NCBI RefSeq assembly: GCF_029407905.1
Contig: NC_073626.1
Coordinates: 78,891,482-78,955,481 of the forward strand
DNA: 64,000 nucleotides
Source of the DNA: Bubalus kerabau
Lineage: Eukaryota; Chordata; Mammalia; Artiodactyla; Bovidae
Reading direction: 5' to 3'
In this document: positions 36,166 to 49,151 of the stretch, in pieces
Layout of the letters: every line of letters starts with the position of its first letter
Numbering within the stretch: position 1 is the first letter of the stretch
Position numbers and translations under genes: made by a program
The notes under the pieces: generated by a model
Told to the model about the DNA's origin: nothing
The model's input: the letters and a program-made list of their open reading frames with translations, nothing else
Databases searched by the model: none

Positions 36166-36214
36166 GGATTGTTCTTAAAATGTTTCATTTTCGTAGTTTG
36201 CTGTTACTAGGGTA

Positions 36215-37482
36215 TTCAGTTCAGTTCAGTCGCTCAGTCGTGTCCGACTCTTTGACCCCATAAATTGCAGCACGCCAGGCCTCCCTGTCCATCACCAACT
36301 CCCGGAGTTCACCCAAGCTCATGTCCATCGAGTCGGTGATGCCATCCAGCCATCTCATCCTCTGTCGTCCCCTTCTCCTGCCCCTAATCCCTCCCAGCAT
36401 CAGAGTCTTTTCCAATGAGTCACTCTTTGCATGAGGTGGCCAAAGTATTGGAGTTTCAGCCTCAGTATCAGTCCTTCCAATGAACACCCAGGACTGATCT
36501 CCTTTAGGATGGACTGGTTGGATCTCCTTGCAGTCCAAGGGACTCTCAAGGGTCTTCTCCAGCACCACAGTTCAAAAGCATCAGTTCTTTGGTGCTCAGC
36601 TTTCTTCACAGTCCAACTCACACATCCATACATGACCACTGGAAAAACCATAGCCTTGACTAGACGGACCTTTGTTGGCAAAGTAATGTCTCTGCTTTTG
36701 AATATGCTATCTAGGTTGGTTATAACATTCCTTCCAAGGAGTAAGCGTCTTTTAATTTCATGGCTGCAGTCACCATTTGCAGTGATTTTGGAGTCCCAAA
36801 AAATAAAGTCAGCCACTGTTTCCACTATTTCCCAATCTATTTCCCATGAACTGATGGGACCAGATGCCATGATCTTAGTTTTCTGAATGTTGAGCTTTAA
36901 GCCAACTTTTTCACTCTCCTCTTTCACTTTCATCAAGAGGCTCTTTAATTCTTCTTCACTTTCTGCCATAAGGGTGGTGTCATCTGCGTATCTGAGTTTA
37001 TTGATATTTCTCCTGGCAATCTTGATTCCAGCTTGTGCTTCTTCCAGCCCAGCGTTTCTCATGATGTACTCTGCGTATAAGTTAAATAAGCAGGGTGACA
37101 ATATACAGCCTTGATGTACTCCTTTTCCTATTTGGAACCAGTCTGTTGTTCCATGTCCAGTTCTAACTGTTGCTTCCTGACCTGCATATAGGTTTCTCAA
37201 GAGGCAGGTCAGGTGGTCTGGTATTCCCATCTCTTTCAGAATTTTCCACAGTTTATTGGGATCCATACAGTCAAAGGCTTTGGCATAGTTAATAAAGCAG
37301 AAATAGATGTTTTTCTGGAACCCTCTTGCTTTTTCGATGATCCAGCAGATGTTGGCAATTTGATCTCTGGTTCCTCTGCCTTTCCTAAAACCAGCTTGAA
37401 CATCCGGAAGTTTATGGTTCACGTATTGCTGAAGCCTGGCTTGGAGAATTTTGAGCATTACTTTACTAGTGGGTGAGATGAG
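36215..37482 (-). mobile_element. BovB LINE with long open RT frame
   Basis: 5'-truncated reverse copy. The minus-strand frame 37458-36400 (352 codons) runs without a stop from MLKILQARLQQYVNH through GFRKGRGTRDQIANICWI, FCFINYAKAFDCMDPNKLW, GVHQGCILSPCLFNLYAEY, the intact box LRYADDTTLMAE, LNIQKTKIMASG and VMYGCVSWTVKKAE to LQYFGHLMQR. The endonuclease and the N-terminal RT part are missing, so it cannot move itself. The open frame reflects youth, not host use. Confidence 0.94.
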
Positions 37483-38065
37483 TGATAGTTTTATTTTTGT
37501 ATGAAGTTTTTTTTCCTGCTTCCTGGGTTGTCTTTTGCCTGTGGGCTTAAAAAAATTTTTTTTGTTTATATTTTTCCGATATCTGGTGATATGGGGCCTT
37601 CTTCATATCTATACGTTAGGCACTGGAACACTTACTGAAAGTGTTGTTTGAGTAGGCAGGATTTACTTCAGTAGGATAAGTTGACTGGGTCCTTCTTCTG
37701 AGAGATTTTTGATTCTTGGTGTCTGTAAGTCTTGTCTCTTAAACGATGGTTTGTTTTCCTAGAGAGAAATTCTGTAATCTTCAGCCTGAAGAGTTTAAGT
37801 TTGGCTGCCGCCTTTCTAGTTTAGCACAGAAAGGTGCCAAGTGTCTTCATGTAGTGTGTAGCTGTGCACCCAAGGCCTCTCTTTCCTCATCTGCGCCTTA
37901 CGTGTCTCAGTCCAGAGTTCCCCTGGCTTCCATTTCCAGAGGTGAAGTCTGACTTCCAGTACCAGTTGTGACAAGCTAGCTGTCAGTCGTATCCTTTTTT
38001 GTTCTCATGAATGTAATGTGTTTTTTTTCCCTGGCTGCTTTAAGATTTTTTTTTTTGTAAGTTTT
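37483..38065. other. Intron, probably old LINE remnant
   Basis: Sequence such as GATATGGGGCCTTCTTCATA suggests decayed LINE continuing from 35205-36000. No exon-like segment. T-rich near 38020-38072. Confidence 0.4.
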
Positions 38066-38074
38066 TTTTTTTTA

Positions 38075-39200
38075 TTTTGAGGTATAAGTGATGTTTAAGA
38101 TTACATTTAGATTAGATCACATGTATACAATATAATAATTCCATATTTGTGTATGTTGCAAAGTGATCACCACAGTCTAGTTAACATCACCATACATGGT
38201 TACAATTGTTTTCCTTGTGATGAGGATTTTTAAGATTTACTTTCTCAGCAACTTTCAAATATGCAAATATAATATTATTAACTATTGTTGCCATGCTGTA
38301 CATTATATCCCCAAGACTTATTTATTTTATAACTGGAAGTTTGTACTTTTTGACCCCATTTATCCATTTCTCCCCCATCCCCCACTTGTCTCTGGAAACC
38401 ACCAATCTCTTCTCTATATCTTTGAGTTTGGGCTTTTAAATTTTTATTGTTTTTTTAAGATTCCACACGTAAGTGAGATCAGAAGGTATTTGTCTTTCTC
38501 TGACATATTTCCCTTAGCATAGTGTCTTCAGGTTCTATGTTGCCACAAATGGAAAGATTTCCCTTTTTCTTAATGGCTGATTAGTGTTCTTATATACATA
38601 TATATACATGCACACAGCACATTTTCCTTACCCATTCATCAGTTGATAGACACTTAGGTTGCTTCCATGTCTTGTCTATTGTAAATAATGCTACAGTGAA
38701 CATTGAGGTGCAGATACAATTTTGAGTTACTATTTTAATTTTCTTCAGATAAACATGCAGAAATGGAATTCCTGAAACATATGGTAGTTCTTGGCAAGGA
38801 TATGGAGGCTTTCCAGGTGGATCAGTGGTAGAAAAAAATCTGCATGCTAATACAGGAGATGTGGGTTCTATCTCTGGGTCAGGAAGATCCCCTAGAGGAG
38901 GAAATGGCAACCCACTTGAATATTTCTCCCTGGAGAATCTCATGGACAGAGAAGCCTGGTAGGCTACTTTGGGGTCACACAGAGTCGGACATGACTGGGT
39001 GTGCACACATGCGCGTGGTAGTTCTGAGCTTTTCTGAGGATACCCCACAGTGTTTTCCCTAGTGGCTACACCAGTTTACATTCCAGCCAGCAGTGTAGGA
39101 GAGTTCTTGTCTCCACATCCTTACCTGCACTTGTTATTTCTTGTCTTTTTGATGATGGCCACCCTAATAGGTATGAGGTGATACCTCATTGTGGTAAGAT
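38075..39200 (-). mobile_element. Old L1 3' region, interrupted by a SINE
   Basis: Reverse L1M-type: GCAAAGTGATCACCACAGTC, TCTCTGGAAACCACCAATCT, CCTTAGCATAGTGTCTTCAG, TAAATAATGCTACAGTGAAC. After the SINE at 38792-39015 it continues with CAGTTTACATTCCAGCCAGC and TATGAGGTGATACCTCATTG. Confidence 0.82.
38792..39015 (+). mobile_element. Bov-tA SINE inside the old L1
   Basis: Forward copy (GGCTTTCCAGGTGGATCAG to GTGTGCACACATGCGCG). Flanked by TGGTAGTTCT at 38782-38791 and 39016-39025. Fifteen extra bases lie between the left repeat and the usual SINE start. Confidence 0.88.
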
Positions 39201-42200
39201 TTTTTTACTTTGGTTTTCAGCAGTTTGACTGTGATGTAGCTAGATATGATTTTCTTTGTACTTATCTTGCTTGGGATCATCAGTGTGTAAATTTATGTCT
39301 TTCACCAATGTTTAGAATTTTCTGGCTTTTTCTTAAAAAAATTTTTTTTTGTCTTTTTCTCTCCTTCTGTGACTCCAAATTCATGTGTTAGACTACTTAA
39401 TAGTGTCTAGCAGATAACTGCTTTTCAGTATTTTTCTCTGTTTCTTAGTTGGACTAATTTTTGATCTGTCTTCAATACTTTATCCATTCTCTGTTAAACC
39501 CATACTGTGAATTTTTATTTTAGAAAGTGAATTTTTCAGTTTGGTATTTCCATTTGGCTCTTTTTGACATTTTTATTTCTCTGCTGAAATTTCCAACTTG
39601 TTCATTTAGTTACAAGTTTATTTTCCCTTCTTGTCTTGAGCATATTTACAGGTGGCTGCTTTAAGATCTTTGTCTGCTAATTTTAATATCTGGGTTACCT
39701 TGTGGTTGTTCTCTATTGATTGTCTTTTCTCTTGAGTATGGGTCTCATTTTCTTGTTTCTTCATATGCTAAGAAATTTTGTATTATATCCTGCATGCTGT
39801 AATGATACATTGTAGTAACTCTGGGATTTAGTGTGTTTTTATGGAGAGTGTTAGTATTTTGGTTATTATTTGTATTTGCAAGCAGTTAATTTGGCTGAAC
39901 TGAAATCTAAACTGTGTCTCCCTGAAGAGGAAGGATGGCAGATCTTACTGGATGCTTAGAATCTGTTCCACTCTTGCATAGGTCAGTGACCAGCCAGAGA
40001 CATGGGTACAGTTCTTTGTGGTTCTCTCTCTTTGTGGTTCTTTATTTTCCACTGTGTATCTTCTCACTTTGCAGCTACTGTGGCAGCTTCAAACTCTCAA
40101 TTTTCAAGGCAGTAAGATTGTATCTTTTGATTCAAATTTCAGCTGCTCTTTGCAGCTCAATCTAGGGGCCTTCTCTCAGGCAAAAGCTGTAGAAATAGGA
40201 AACCCATCCAATTCTGTTTTTTCCTTCCAAATATAGTCTTCTAACCAGATTCTGCCTGTTTTTGATTTCTCAGGTGCCTTTAGGTAGTTGTTTTATATAC
40301 TTTTTTCCTGGAATTTATTGTTATCTGTGTGAATGTTGTTCTGATAAGAGATATTGGGTTATTATTACTCATGGCAGGGCATGTGGGGTGTGTATTTTTT
40401 TTGAAAGGTAAAAATCTCATGTTTTTAAAATAATTTAATTAATTTATGTATTTATTTCCTCCTTTCTGTATCTCACACACAGCATCTCAACAATGTGTGT
40501 ACTATCACAATGACCACAGAGATTATTGAAAATAGGGTAAAAATTTGCTTGTGCTTTCCATGAATTTCCATTCCATAGTTTTGAAAACATTTTGTATACA
40601 TTTAGCCATTAAATTTTATACTGTATTCCATGTACTTCTTATCTAACCTGTGTCAGCAAGAATGTTACTGCTTGCCATCATGGGAGCAGAGTTTCCCAAT
40701 TTTTGGCATTTTGATAAGTTTATCTGTGTCTTCCATGTGATGAGAAATCAATTTTACCAAACATAAGATATTTTATTCATAGTTTTTTCCTTGAATAGCT
40801 GAAATATGTTGCTTGGTTTTCTTCGGACAAAAGTAAAGTGTTGCCTTTGGAAAATCAGATGTTGGCCTTCTGGCTGAATTCTTAAGTGTACGTGGTGCTC
40901 CTTCAGTCAGTAGTTTCAGATTTTGGTTTTTGTTTTCAAAAAAGTTTTTTCAAATTATAGTTGTTACTAATTTGTTCTCTTGTAGTGGTGTTTTTTAAAG
41001 ACTTCTGTTACTGGAATGTTGGATCCTTATTACTTTATTAAGTGATTGCTTTCTCTCACTCTTTTAATTTCTTCAGTTCATTTGATTCCAAAACTGTTCC
41101 TCCTTTTTACCTTCTTGTTCTCTGTTGTATTATCTGTTGTATGTATTTTCTATTGGGTTCATTCAGGTTTAATCTTTATTTTTGGGGGGGAAAAATTTTT
41201 TTTTTTTTTTTCAATTTCTGATACTTTCCTGAATTCCGTTACCTTCTTAGTTTTTTGACATCTGATTTGTGTTATTCTTTCATGTCTTGAGTCATTTTTC
41301 TAGCTCATTTTGAAATGGTTGGTTATAAATTCATCTATTTAGTGGGTGAATTTTCCTGGTATGCTTTTATTATCAGGATGTAATTCTGTGTCTTTTGCTT
41401 TTTTCCCCCCTTACAATTTCATGTGATTGATCTACATCATTTTCTTGCTTTGGTTTAGAGGGTGGCATTTCTTACAGAGCTCCCTCTGCTGTTGTTTTTG
41501 GGAACTCTTCAGAAGTTTGGCATTTGCTTTCTAAGATTTCTGAGGCTTTGCTCTCTTCCCCACTGTTCTTATTTCTTTATATTCATTATACTTAATGTGC
41601 TCATTTCCGATTGCATGCTCAGTAGTTTATGCTCATTGGGACGCTGTTAGTGAGAGAGCAGTTGACCATAGAGGCTAACTGCTCCAGCTTTAGACTTCAA
41701 GGAGATGCAGAAATCCTTCCAGTTATAGCTATTTGGGGGGGGGGGGGGGTCTCTCTTCTCAGATGTGTCAGACACTCTGTTTCCTTCTGCTTCTTCTCAT
41801 ACAGTGCAGGTTCTGTTGGTGATTTGTTCCCATGTACTATTTTAGGGAGATTTATGGAGATTCCTTGTCACCTGGTTTTGTTGTAAACATAGGTTTGGGG
41901 GTTTAGGGATGCTCAGAAACATTGCCACTGGTTCCATTGCCCTGAATCTTTCTAATTTATCACTCTTTAATTTCTGTTTATGGTGTTGCCTATTTCTAAT
42001 TTGATAATCTTGTCTTAATTAGATTATAAATTCCTCTAAATAGTGCTTGAATCTTAGTTCAAATACTGTTTTGTGCTAAAAATAGCTTTTACAGCATAGC
42101 CCTGGACATATATGCAATATGTCCTATCAGTCATCAATTGGAAATTTGTCAGTCTAGCGTAATTATAGGCTAGTTTGCAACCTCGTAATGGGAGGATTAA

Positions 42201-42989
42201 TAGTTACTCTTACAGATTGAAGGGAAACATAGAGCTATCAGCTGGCCGACCTGTCCATGAAGTTCATTCATATGTCCTCTTTGGCATATATGCTGTAGTC
42301 TGGTCTAAACAGTCCTGCAAGACATCAATCTAATGTACTAATATTTCCAAAAAGTCCACAAAATAATAAGCATCATAGAAACATATAGTAACATAGAAAA
42401 TGTTATTTGACAGAGATAGCTCATTACTGTCACAGTCCAAAATATTGTAAAAGAAATTTAGAAACTCTTCAGTGAAGCAGTTAACATGGTCAAATTAATA
42501 TAAGATTCTTTTGAAAGACTAATCCCAAACAAAGAGGAACTGAAGATTGACCAATTTGTTTATATGAAGAGGCAAAGGGGTGAGGATGAGATACAATAGA
42601 ATTTGATAAGATTGTGGTGGGAATTAAGGAACACAAATAATAGTTTCAGTTAAAGGAAGCATTAGATTAGTTTTTATTGGGAAGTAATTTTAAGGCTCTT
42701 TTTATCCTAATAACATCTCACTTCTTTTGCTCCTGAATCTAATAATCTAAAAAATCAGCTAAGAAGTCAGTTCCTGAAACACGACAGAACTTTATTGATT
42801 TAATAAAACATTCTAAGCTATATTGTTATGACGTTGGTGTTTATTTTTTTTTAATGTTTCTTATTTTTACTTCATTTGTCTTCCTTATTTAAAGGAATTA
42901 GGTTTTTAATTCTAAAGATAGATTATTTACTTTGTAATATGTTCCATTTAAAATTACTCCTAATTTTTACCTTTAAAAAAATCTTTCAC
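39201..42989. other. Intron, partly old LINE remnants, no gene seen
   Basis: The stretch at about 39540-39840 (GGCTGCTTTAAGATCTTTGT, CTATTGATTGTCTTTTCTC) resembles an old L1-like LINE. The rest is unassigned AT-rich intron up to exon 3. A run of 15 G lies at 41735-41749. No exon-like segment other than TLK1 exon 3. Confidence 0.45.
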
Positions 42990-42991
42990 AG

Positions 42992-43063
42992 GCCTCAACA
43001 AATAATGAAAGCTCTAATCACAGTTTTGGAAGCTTGGGATCTTTGAGTGACAAAGAATCAGAG
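42992..43063 (+). CDS. TLK1: TLK1 exon 3 (Ser-rich N-terminal segment)
   Basis: This 72-nt exon encodes exactly 24 residues, beginning ASTNNESSNHSFG and ending SLSDKESE. It continues TLK1 directly after the GAK end of exon 2. It is Ser/Asn-rich and acidic toward the end, like the disordered N-terminus of TLK kinases, and has no catalytic residues. The acceptor CACAG (AG at 42990-42991) has a poor pyrimidine tract because a run of A sits about 10 nt upstream. The donor GAG|GTGAGTA at 43061-43070 is strong. Both flanking introns are phase 0, so skipping would remove 24 residues and keep the frame. No disabling changes are seen. The expected next coding segment (starting TPEKK in known TLK1) was not found downstream and is probably beyond the window. 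Confidence 0.96.
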
Positions 43064-43070
43064 GTGAGTA

Positions 43071-46000
43071 ACTTCATTTTAAATATGTTGCTATTGAAGG
43101 AAAAGTTGGAATCACCTTTTTTAAAATTAATTTTTTTCTTCCTTTAATACTTGTGCTAAATGTTAATCTTTGTTTTTTATAGGAGCATTTTATTCTGTTT
43201 TAGAAGCATAGCATTAGACTGAACACTATTTGACATTAGAAAGAAAATATAATTTCTTTGGTTATGTAGATGAACTTTTATATTAATGGTATAGATGTTC
43301 TTCAGTTGCTAGCCATTCATGATTCTAAGAGATGAACGTGATTTTTGTAATACGTTGTTTTTCACCGTTTTCTACTATTTCTTGTTATACTTCCCTCTTA
43401 GTTTGGTCCTGAGCAAAGGTTTGTTTACTTTTTGAGATACAGATACACGTTTTTTGTTTTCTTTTTGAAATTTCTTGTGGGATTTCATGCTATTGGTTTT
43501 CACTTTACATGGTTAAAAATATCTGAAAAATTCCTTCCTTTCCCACCCACTTACTCTTCCCACTAAGAAAATACATGGAATTTTATAAGTAGGTATTTGG
43601 ATCCATGGTATAGTTCACGTTGAGCATGATGTTCTTGATGGCATTTTAAAAAATATTTAGACAGGAGGTTCTTTGGGTATTAGCATTCATTTGTTGATGC
43701 TACAACTTCACTTTTTGCAAATAAAAGTCTGTAATACTTCTTCTCAGATTACAGAGTTCTGTCACTTACTTTTCAACATTTGTGTGTGTGTGTATGTATA
43801 TTTCCCATCAGTGTTAACTTATTTCTGTTTGATCCATTTTAGTCTTTTTTCTGCTTGGTTTAGTGTAGATTTATCACATGATAATAATACCAATAGGTCA
43901 TTAGCACACTCTTAGCCATTTAGTTTGGTGTTCAGTGGAAGGAGAATATTAGCAGCGGCATCTTTTTAAGCCCTGTTGTATTGAAAGCATCTAGGAATCT
44001 CTAGGTAGACAGTTTTGTGGAGTTCTGTGCAGGCACCCTGACACTCCAAAGGAGTGTGGCATAGGGCTCTCACTCATCAGGCTTTCCCTTCCACAGAGAC
44101 AACTGGCAGGCAGCTGAAAGGACTGTGCAAGTGACGGGACTTTATCTGCAGTAGGTTCCCTTGAGGTAAGCGTTAGTAGCCCCTGTAGCACCAGATTATC
44201 ACAGTTCAGCTTTTTTTTTTTTTTTTCCAAATTAATACATACTGAGTCCTGAAGAATTGTAGGTTTAGATCTTGTCAAAATACATTTTTTCAAAAACCAT
44301 ATCAAGAATGTTTCTTGGATTTTGGAACATTTCTTGATATTTCCACAGGTTTGGGTCTATGTAGTAATTTCACATGCCTCCTCTTTCATAGGGTTTTATG
44401 TTATGAAGGGTAATAAAATAATTTTAGATATTTCTCTTTTATGTTCACTAAACCTGGTGTTTTTGATAGATTTTTCTTTCTTTCTTTCTTTTTTTTAATA
44501 GAAAAACAGGAAAAGTTAGATCACCTGTAATGGTTATATATTTATGTCTTCCTTTTAGGTACCCATAGTCCCAAGTAAGTTGTAGATGCAATATTTGAAT
44601 TCTTCCAAAAGAATCAGTTTGAAAGAAAATAACCAAAGAATTCTAAGGCTCACTTTTGGCTGTATTTTTATGTTAAAAAAAGTTTTTTTAAGACCTTAAT
44701 GGTATTTGCACTGAAATACAATTTGGTTAACCGTTGGATGTACTTGGCTTTCTTTTGACATTTGGGGTCACAGTAGAAAATTTTCAAAATCTTTTGGCTC
44801 TTGCTGTTTTGTGTTCAGCATCTGGAATTTTTACAAAATAATGGTTAAGTGGCATAATATTTTGGAAATGACTACAGATTATATGTTTTCCTTAAAATTT
44901 GAAGAAGGAAATTTGGGGGCAGGGGTTTCTCTTTTAAGAAGTGATTTGTCTGGAAGACTTTGTTTCACTACGAGATGGCTCAATTAATGATTTCCCTTAG
45001 GGTGATACTTCATGTACATCACAGTACAGATTCTCATGGGTCATGAAGTAAAGTTGTTGAGAGCAAAGAGCTGCAGGATAGAAGTACTTCTTTTTTCCCC
45101 AGTACATGTAATAGTAAGGTTTATGTAGTATTCCATTGTCTGCTGATGTCATTTTATTCTTTTGGTAATCCATCCCCTGAACCATAACATTTTTTATTTT
45201 TTAAGATAATAGTTTTTGTTTTTATAGACAGCAGAAGGTTTATTAATTTTTTTTAATAGCATTCTCTACCACCCACCCCTACCTCACCCTGATCTCCATT
45301 CTCTTAGCTTTTCTTCCTGCTATTTATTTCCACATTATAATATAAATATTATGCATATCTTGCATTTTTGGTTCATTAATTGGGCATTTTACTTCCTTTT
45401 AGTATTTATGAAGATTTTAGCCTACTAATAATATCCCCCTGGTTTCTAACCTCTTCCCAGTACTGTTTTTCAGACACTAAGAACCTCTTGTTTTCATCTA
45501 TCCTTTTACTATTAAAAGTGAAAAACATCTGATATTCAATGTTAGGTTGATTACTTCAGCTGAAATTTTCATTGTAGTTTATATGTGAATCACTTCATAC
45601 ATGAGCTTGCCTTTTATTTCTAAATGTAAAATTGTAAAACAAAAAGGGTTGTCTTTTGATGAAATTGTCCAGTCTTGGATGAAAGAAATTGCATCAGTCT
45701 TGTTTTGCTTTATTTTACATCACTCTAGGGCTGTTCAGCAGTCTCTAAAAATGTAGTTTCAGTAAGCATTTATTACATATCTGTTATCTTCTAATCTGTA
45801 TGTCTAAGCACAGAGAATATAAAAATGAGTAGGACACAGTTCTTGCTTTCACATGAGATCAGTGTCTAGTAGGACAAACAGTTCCATAACCAGTGTGGGC
45901 TGTGCTACAACAGATGCAAGCACGAGGTACTATGGGAGGAAAGAGCAAGAAACCTCTAATTCCATCTGCCTGCAGGGGAGAGGTAGGGAAAGAGGAAAGA

Positions 46001-46130
46001 GAGGTCTTCCCTCAAAGAAGAGATGATAGTTGAGTCCTGAGGAAAGCCTGTGGGCTCATCTCAGAGGACAAGGACAAAGAATGAGAAGAAAGCAGGCAGC
46101 GGTACTAGGGTGTGCTTTTGCGTGGAAGTA
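43071..46130. other. Intron sequence, no gene seen
   Basis: Mostly unique-looking. A CTTT microsatellite lies near 44467-44485 and a T run near 44212-44226. No further TLK1 exon is seen. Confidence 0.6.
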
Positions 46131-46133
46131 TGG

Positions 46134-46198
46134 CATGTGGCAGGCTGCAGTCCATGGGCTCGCAGAGTCAGACACGACTGGGCGACTGAACAACGACA
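46134..46198 (+). mobile_element. Bov-A SINE 3' fragment
   Basis: GGCAGGCTGCAGTCCATGGG through GACACGACTGGGCGACTG. Only the last third of a Bov-A unit remains. Confidence 0.8.
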
Positions 46199-46682
46199 GC
46201 ATGGTTTTGTTCAAGATGTAGGGCCGTGATTGTCAATCCTAACTGTCCTTTAGCTCATCTGAGGAGCTTGGGGGAAAAAACAAAAACAAGCTGCTTGGGT
46301 GATTGACCTGGTTTTCCAACTTCTTATATAGAGAAGATAATGCAAAAATGCTGAAAGATAGGCAAAGTCAGAGTTTAAGTGCCCTTGTATTTCATAGTAA
46401 GGAATTTGGACTTCTTTCTAGAAGATGACAAGAAGGGAAACAAGACAAGTAGAGATGAAGAAGGCTCCTTAAGGGGGCAGTGAATAGGATGAAATGAGAG
46501 GACGATGAAACCCAAGTTGGGAAGATCATTTAGTTAAGGAATGCTGTTGCCTTTACAAAACTCCAGGGTTAACCAGAGAGAAAACTTCAAGTGGGAGTTC
46601 TAATTACAGTGCTCTCAAGTTTGTGTTTTGGACTTTGCCTTCTTTGGATTCTCTCAACTATTGATACTATAACCACCCAGGC

Positions 46683-46790
46683 CCATGCTGCTCAGACTTT
46701 AATGTGCAAGTGAATTACCAAGGGTTCTTACAGATCTGGAGTGGGTGTTTGCATTTCTAACAAGCTCTCAGATTCCACTAGATTTTAAAA
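46683..46790 (+). mobile_element. MER5A-type remnant
   Basis: GCTGCTCAGACTTTAATGTG, CAAGTGAATTACCAAGGG and GCATTTCTAACAAGCTCTCA match the MER5A layout. Incomplete. Confidence 0.65.
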
Positions 46791-46859
46791 GTAGGTTTTG
46801 ATGACTGAATGAGGGTAGAGAAGGAGAGGGAGGAACCTCAGATTATTTATAGGTAGTTA

Positions 46860-47101
46860 GCCTGGAAAATCCCATGGACGGAGGAGCCTGGTGGGCTGCA
46901 GTCCATGGGGTTGCTGAGGGTTGGACACGACTGAGCGACTTCACTTTCACTTTTCACTTTCATGCATTGGAAAAGGAAATGGCAACCCACTCCAGTGTTC
47001 TTGCCTGGAGAATCCCAGGGACGGGGGAGCTTGGTGGGCTGCCATCTCTGGGGTTGCACAGAGTCGGACACGACTGAAGTGATTTAGCAGCAGCAGCAGC
47101 C
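46860..47101 (+). mobile_element. Bov-A2 dimeric SINE, 5'-truncated
   Basis: Begins within the first Bov-A unit (GCCTGGAAAATCCCATGG), has the full second unit, and ends TTAGCAGCAGCAGCAGC. Confidence 0.92.
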
Positions 47102-47104
47102 TCA

Positions 47105-48800
47105 GATGAATGATTATGTCTTTGAGTGAGATAGACAACACAGAAGGAAGATGAATGGGTTAGCATAGAAGGTAACACATTAGATTCTGGACAGTTTTGA
47201 GTTTGAATACCTGTGAAATGGCCAAAGCAGAGGAAGCTATCTGGAGCTCCAGAAGGAGGTTAGATTGAAGATGAAGACTTAGTGGGTTTTGGCACACAAG
47301 AGTGCAAAGACATTATTTGCCTTTTTTATAGTATCGCTAAAACATATTTGGCTTGTAAATGTTCATTTCATCATGAGTTTACAGTGAAAATTGCCAAAGG
47401 CTGTAAGATTTGTGATGACATCATTACTGATGATTTATTGATTGTGTACTTGTGTGTTCTGGTGTTTTTAGTTTTATCTACTAAAATGTTAAAACGATAG
47501 TTACATCCCACATAAACAAAGACTCTTTGGGGTCCTCAACAATTTTTAAAAGTTTGTAGACAGGTTTGGAGACCCAGAAGTTTAAAAACCGCTTTTAAAG
47601 ATGAACTCATAGTGTATGTAATGCTAGGAAATGTGAGCAGGCAAGATGGGTGTGCTGGAGAAAGAGGAGGAGGTAAAGGGGTGGATACAAGAGGAGCCAG
47701 CGGAGAAGGAGAATAATGAGGAGGATTAAATGTCATGAAAGTCAACTAAGATAACAACTAAAAAGTGACTAAGAATTTGTCACTTAGGCTTAGTGTTAGT
47801 AGCCTAATGAGAGCAAGATGCCAGATAGTAGTTGATTAAGGAACAATTGGACAGTGAGCAAATATTGACTGCTCTTGGAAGAACCTTGACTGTAAAGAAA
47901 GGGAGGTGGTATCCAGAGTCTTAACAGACTTGACTTATTATGTGCTAGGGAGAGGATCATAGCAGACCTTTGATGGGACAGGGACAAGCAAAGTGCTGAA
48001 GAGAGAGGAGGAACTAAAGTAAACTTTGCCCAGAGGTGGTATGAAGTTCCAAACTCGGTGGACAGGGTTAGTTGTGGACAGGACTGACTAGGAACAATCT
48101 TTCCTCTGATCAGTGAACTTCCATACCTGATAACCTTTCTCTTTCTTCAGAATGAAAATAGAGAGTATCAACTAAAGGAGAAAATCTTGAGTGGATTGTG
48201 GGTGTGAGGAGAATAATAAAAAAAATTTATGGGAGAGACAAGGAAGGAGCTTACAGGGGAGAGGAGTCACTCACCTTATTTAAATGTCTTAGGATACCTG
48301 AAGGAATTAGAGACATGGTCTGTGTGCCTTACCTCCTGGCAGATTATTATTATTTCTGGCAGTAAGTACAGATTATTTTATGAGGATTAGATAAGGAGCC
48401 CATGTTTCCTTTTATCAGTGTTTTCCACCCATTTGCCATTCTCCTTGCAGGATCCTTTTGTCTCCTTTTATACAACTTCTGTATAACCTGAATCATAGTT
48501 GAACAGTTTAAAATACATACTATCCTTTTCTAGAACTAAACTTTTTTCTCCCCTTCCTTCTGGGTAATTATCAGTTCTTTTACCATGTATCCACTGGCAT
48601 TGAATTATTGTTTATTTTTTGATCCAAGTGCATTTGGGGGGATATTTGATTTATTTAGGGTTAAGGATTTTTAAGTTACAGATACACAGAAGCTGGAACA
48701 GTTGTTGCATCTAAACATTTAAACTTTGGTGCACTTTCAGAATTGTAATGATTGTAATGAAAGAGGAATATGATATAGATTCATTGCCTTGATTTTCTTC
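47105..48800. other. Intron sequence, no gene seen
   Basis: Unique-looking, moderately purine-rich between 47620 and 48300. No exon or repeat I can name. Confidence 0.55.
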
Positions 48801-48872
48801 AGAGAAGTGTCAACAACCTCAGATATGTAGATGATACCACTCTAGTGACAGAAAGCGAAGAGGAACTAATGT
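48801..48872 (+). mobile_element. Isolated BovB RT core fragment
   Basis: About 70 bp reading NNLRYVDDTTLVTESEEEL in the + direction, which is the BovB catalytic box region (YVDD here). Neither the 3' end nor any neighbouring BovB sequence accompanies it. Confidence 0.8.
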
Positions 48873-49151
48873 TGATTAACGAAAGCCATTTTATGAAAGA
48901 TCTAATTAACTTTCTCATTTGAATTTAATTTCTAGAAATAGTCTTGGTATTTAAATCCAAATTTTCCCCCTCCTTATTTGAATTGAAGTTACGGTGTTGA
49001 AGACACTTTGAAGCATTAATGCTTAGTTTTATTCTTTTCTAAAAATAATTTTTAAAGGGCCACGTTGTGTGTGTTCTTACTTTCATATTTTGGAGGAAGT
49101 AGAAATCAAGAACACTAGGGAATCAGAACTAAAACAACCTTACTTGGCTTT

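Larger units (their letters stand above)
15077..42991 (+). other. TLK1: TLK1 intron 2 (complete)
   Basis: About 27.9 kb with GTGAGT at the 5' end and CAG at the 3' end. It is a phase 0 intron, between the codons for Lys and Ala. It contains one sense BovB, four antisense BovB copies, several Bov-tA and Bov-A2 SINEs, an MLT1 LTR and much decayed L1. I found no additional coding exon inside it. Confidence 0.9.

Noticed and set aside
36400..37458. 352-codon open frame on the minus strand as a host gene
   Set aside because: BovB RT from a 5'-truncated copy. Open only because the insertion is young.
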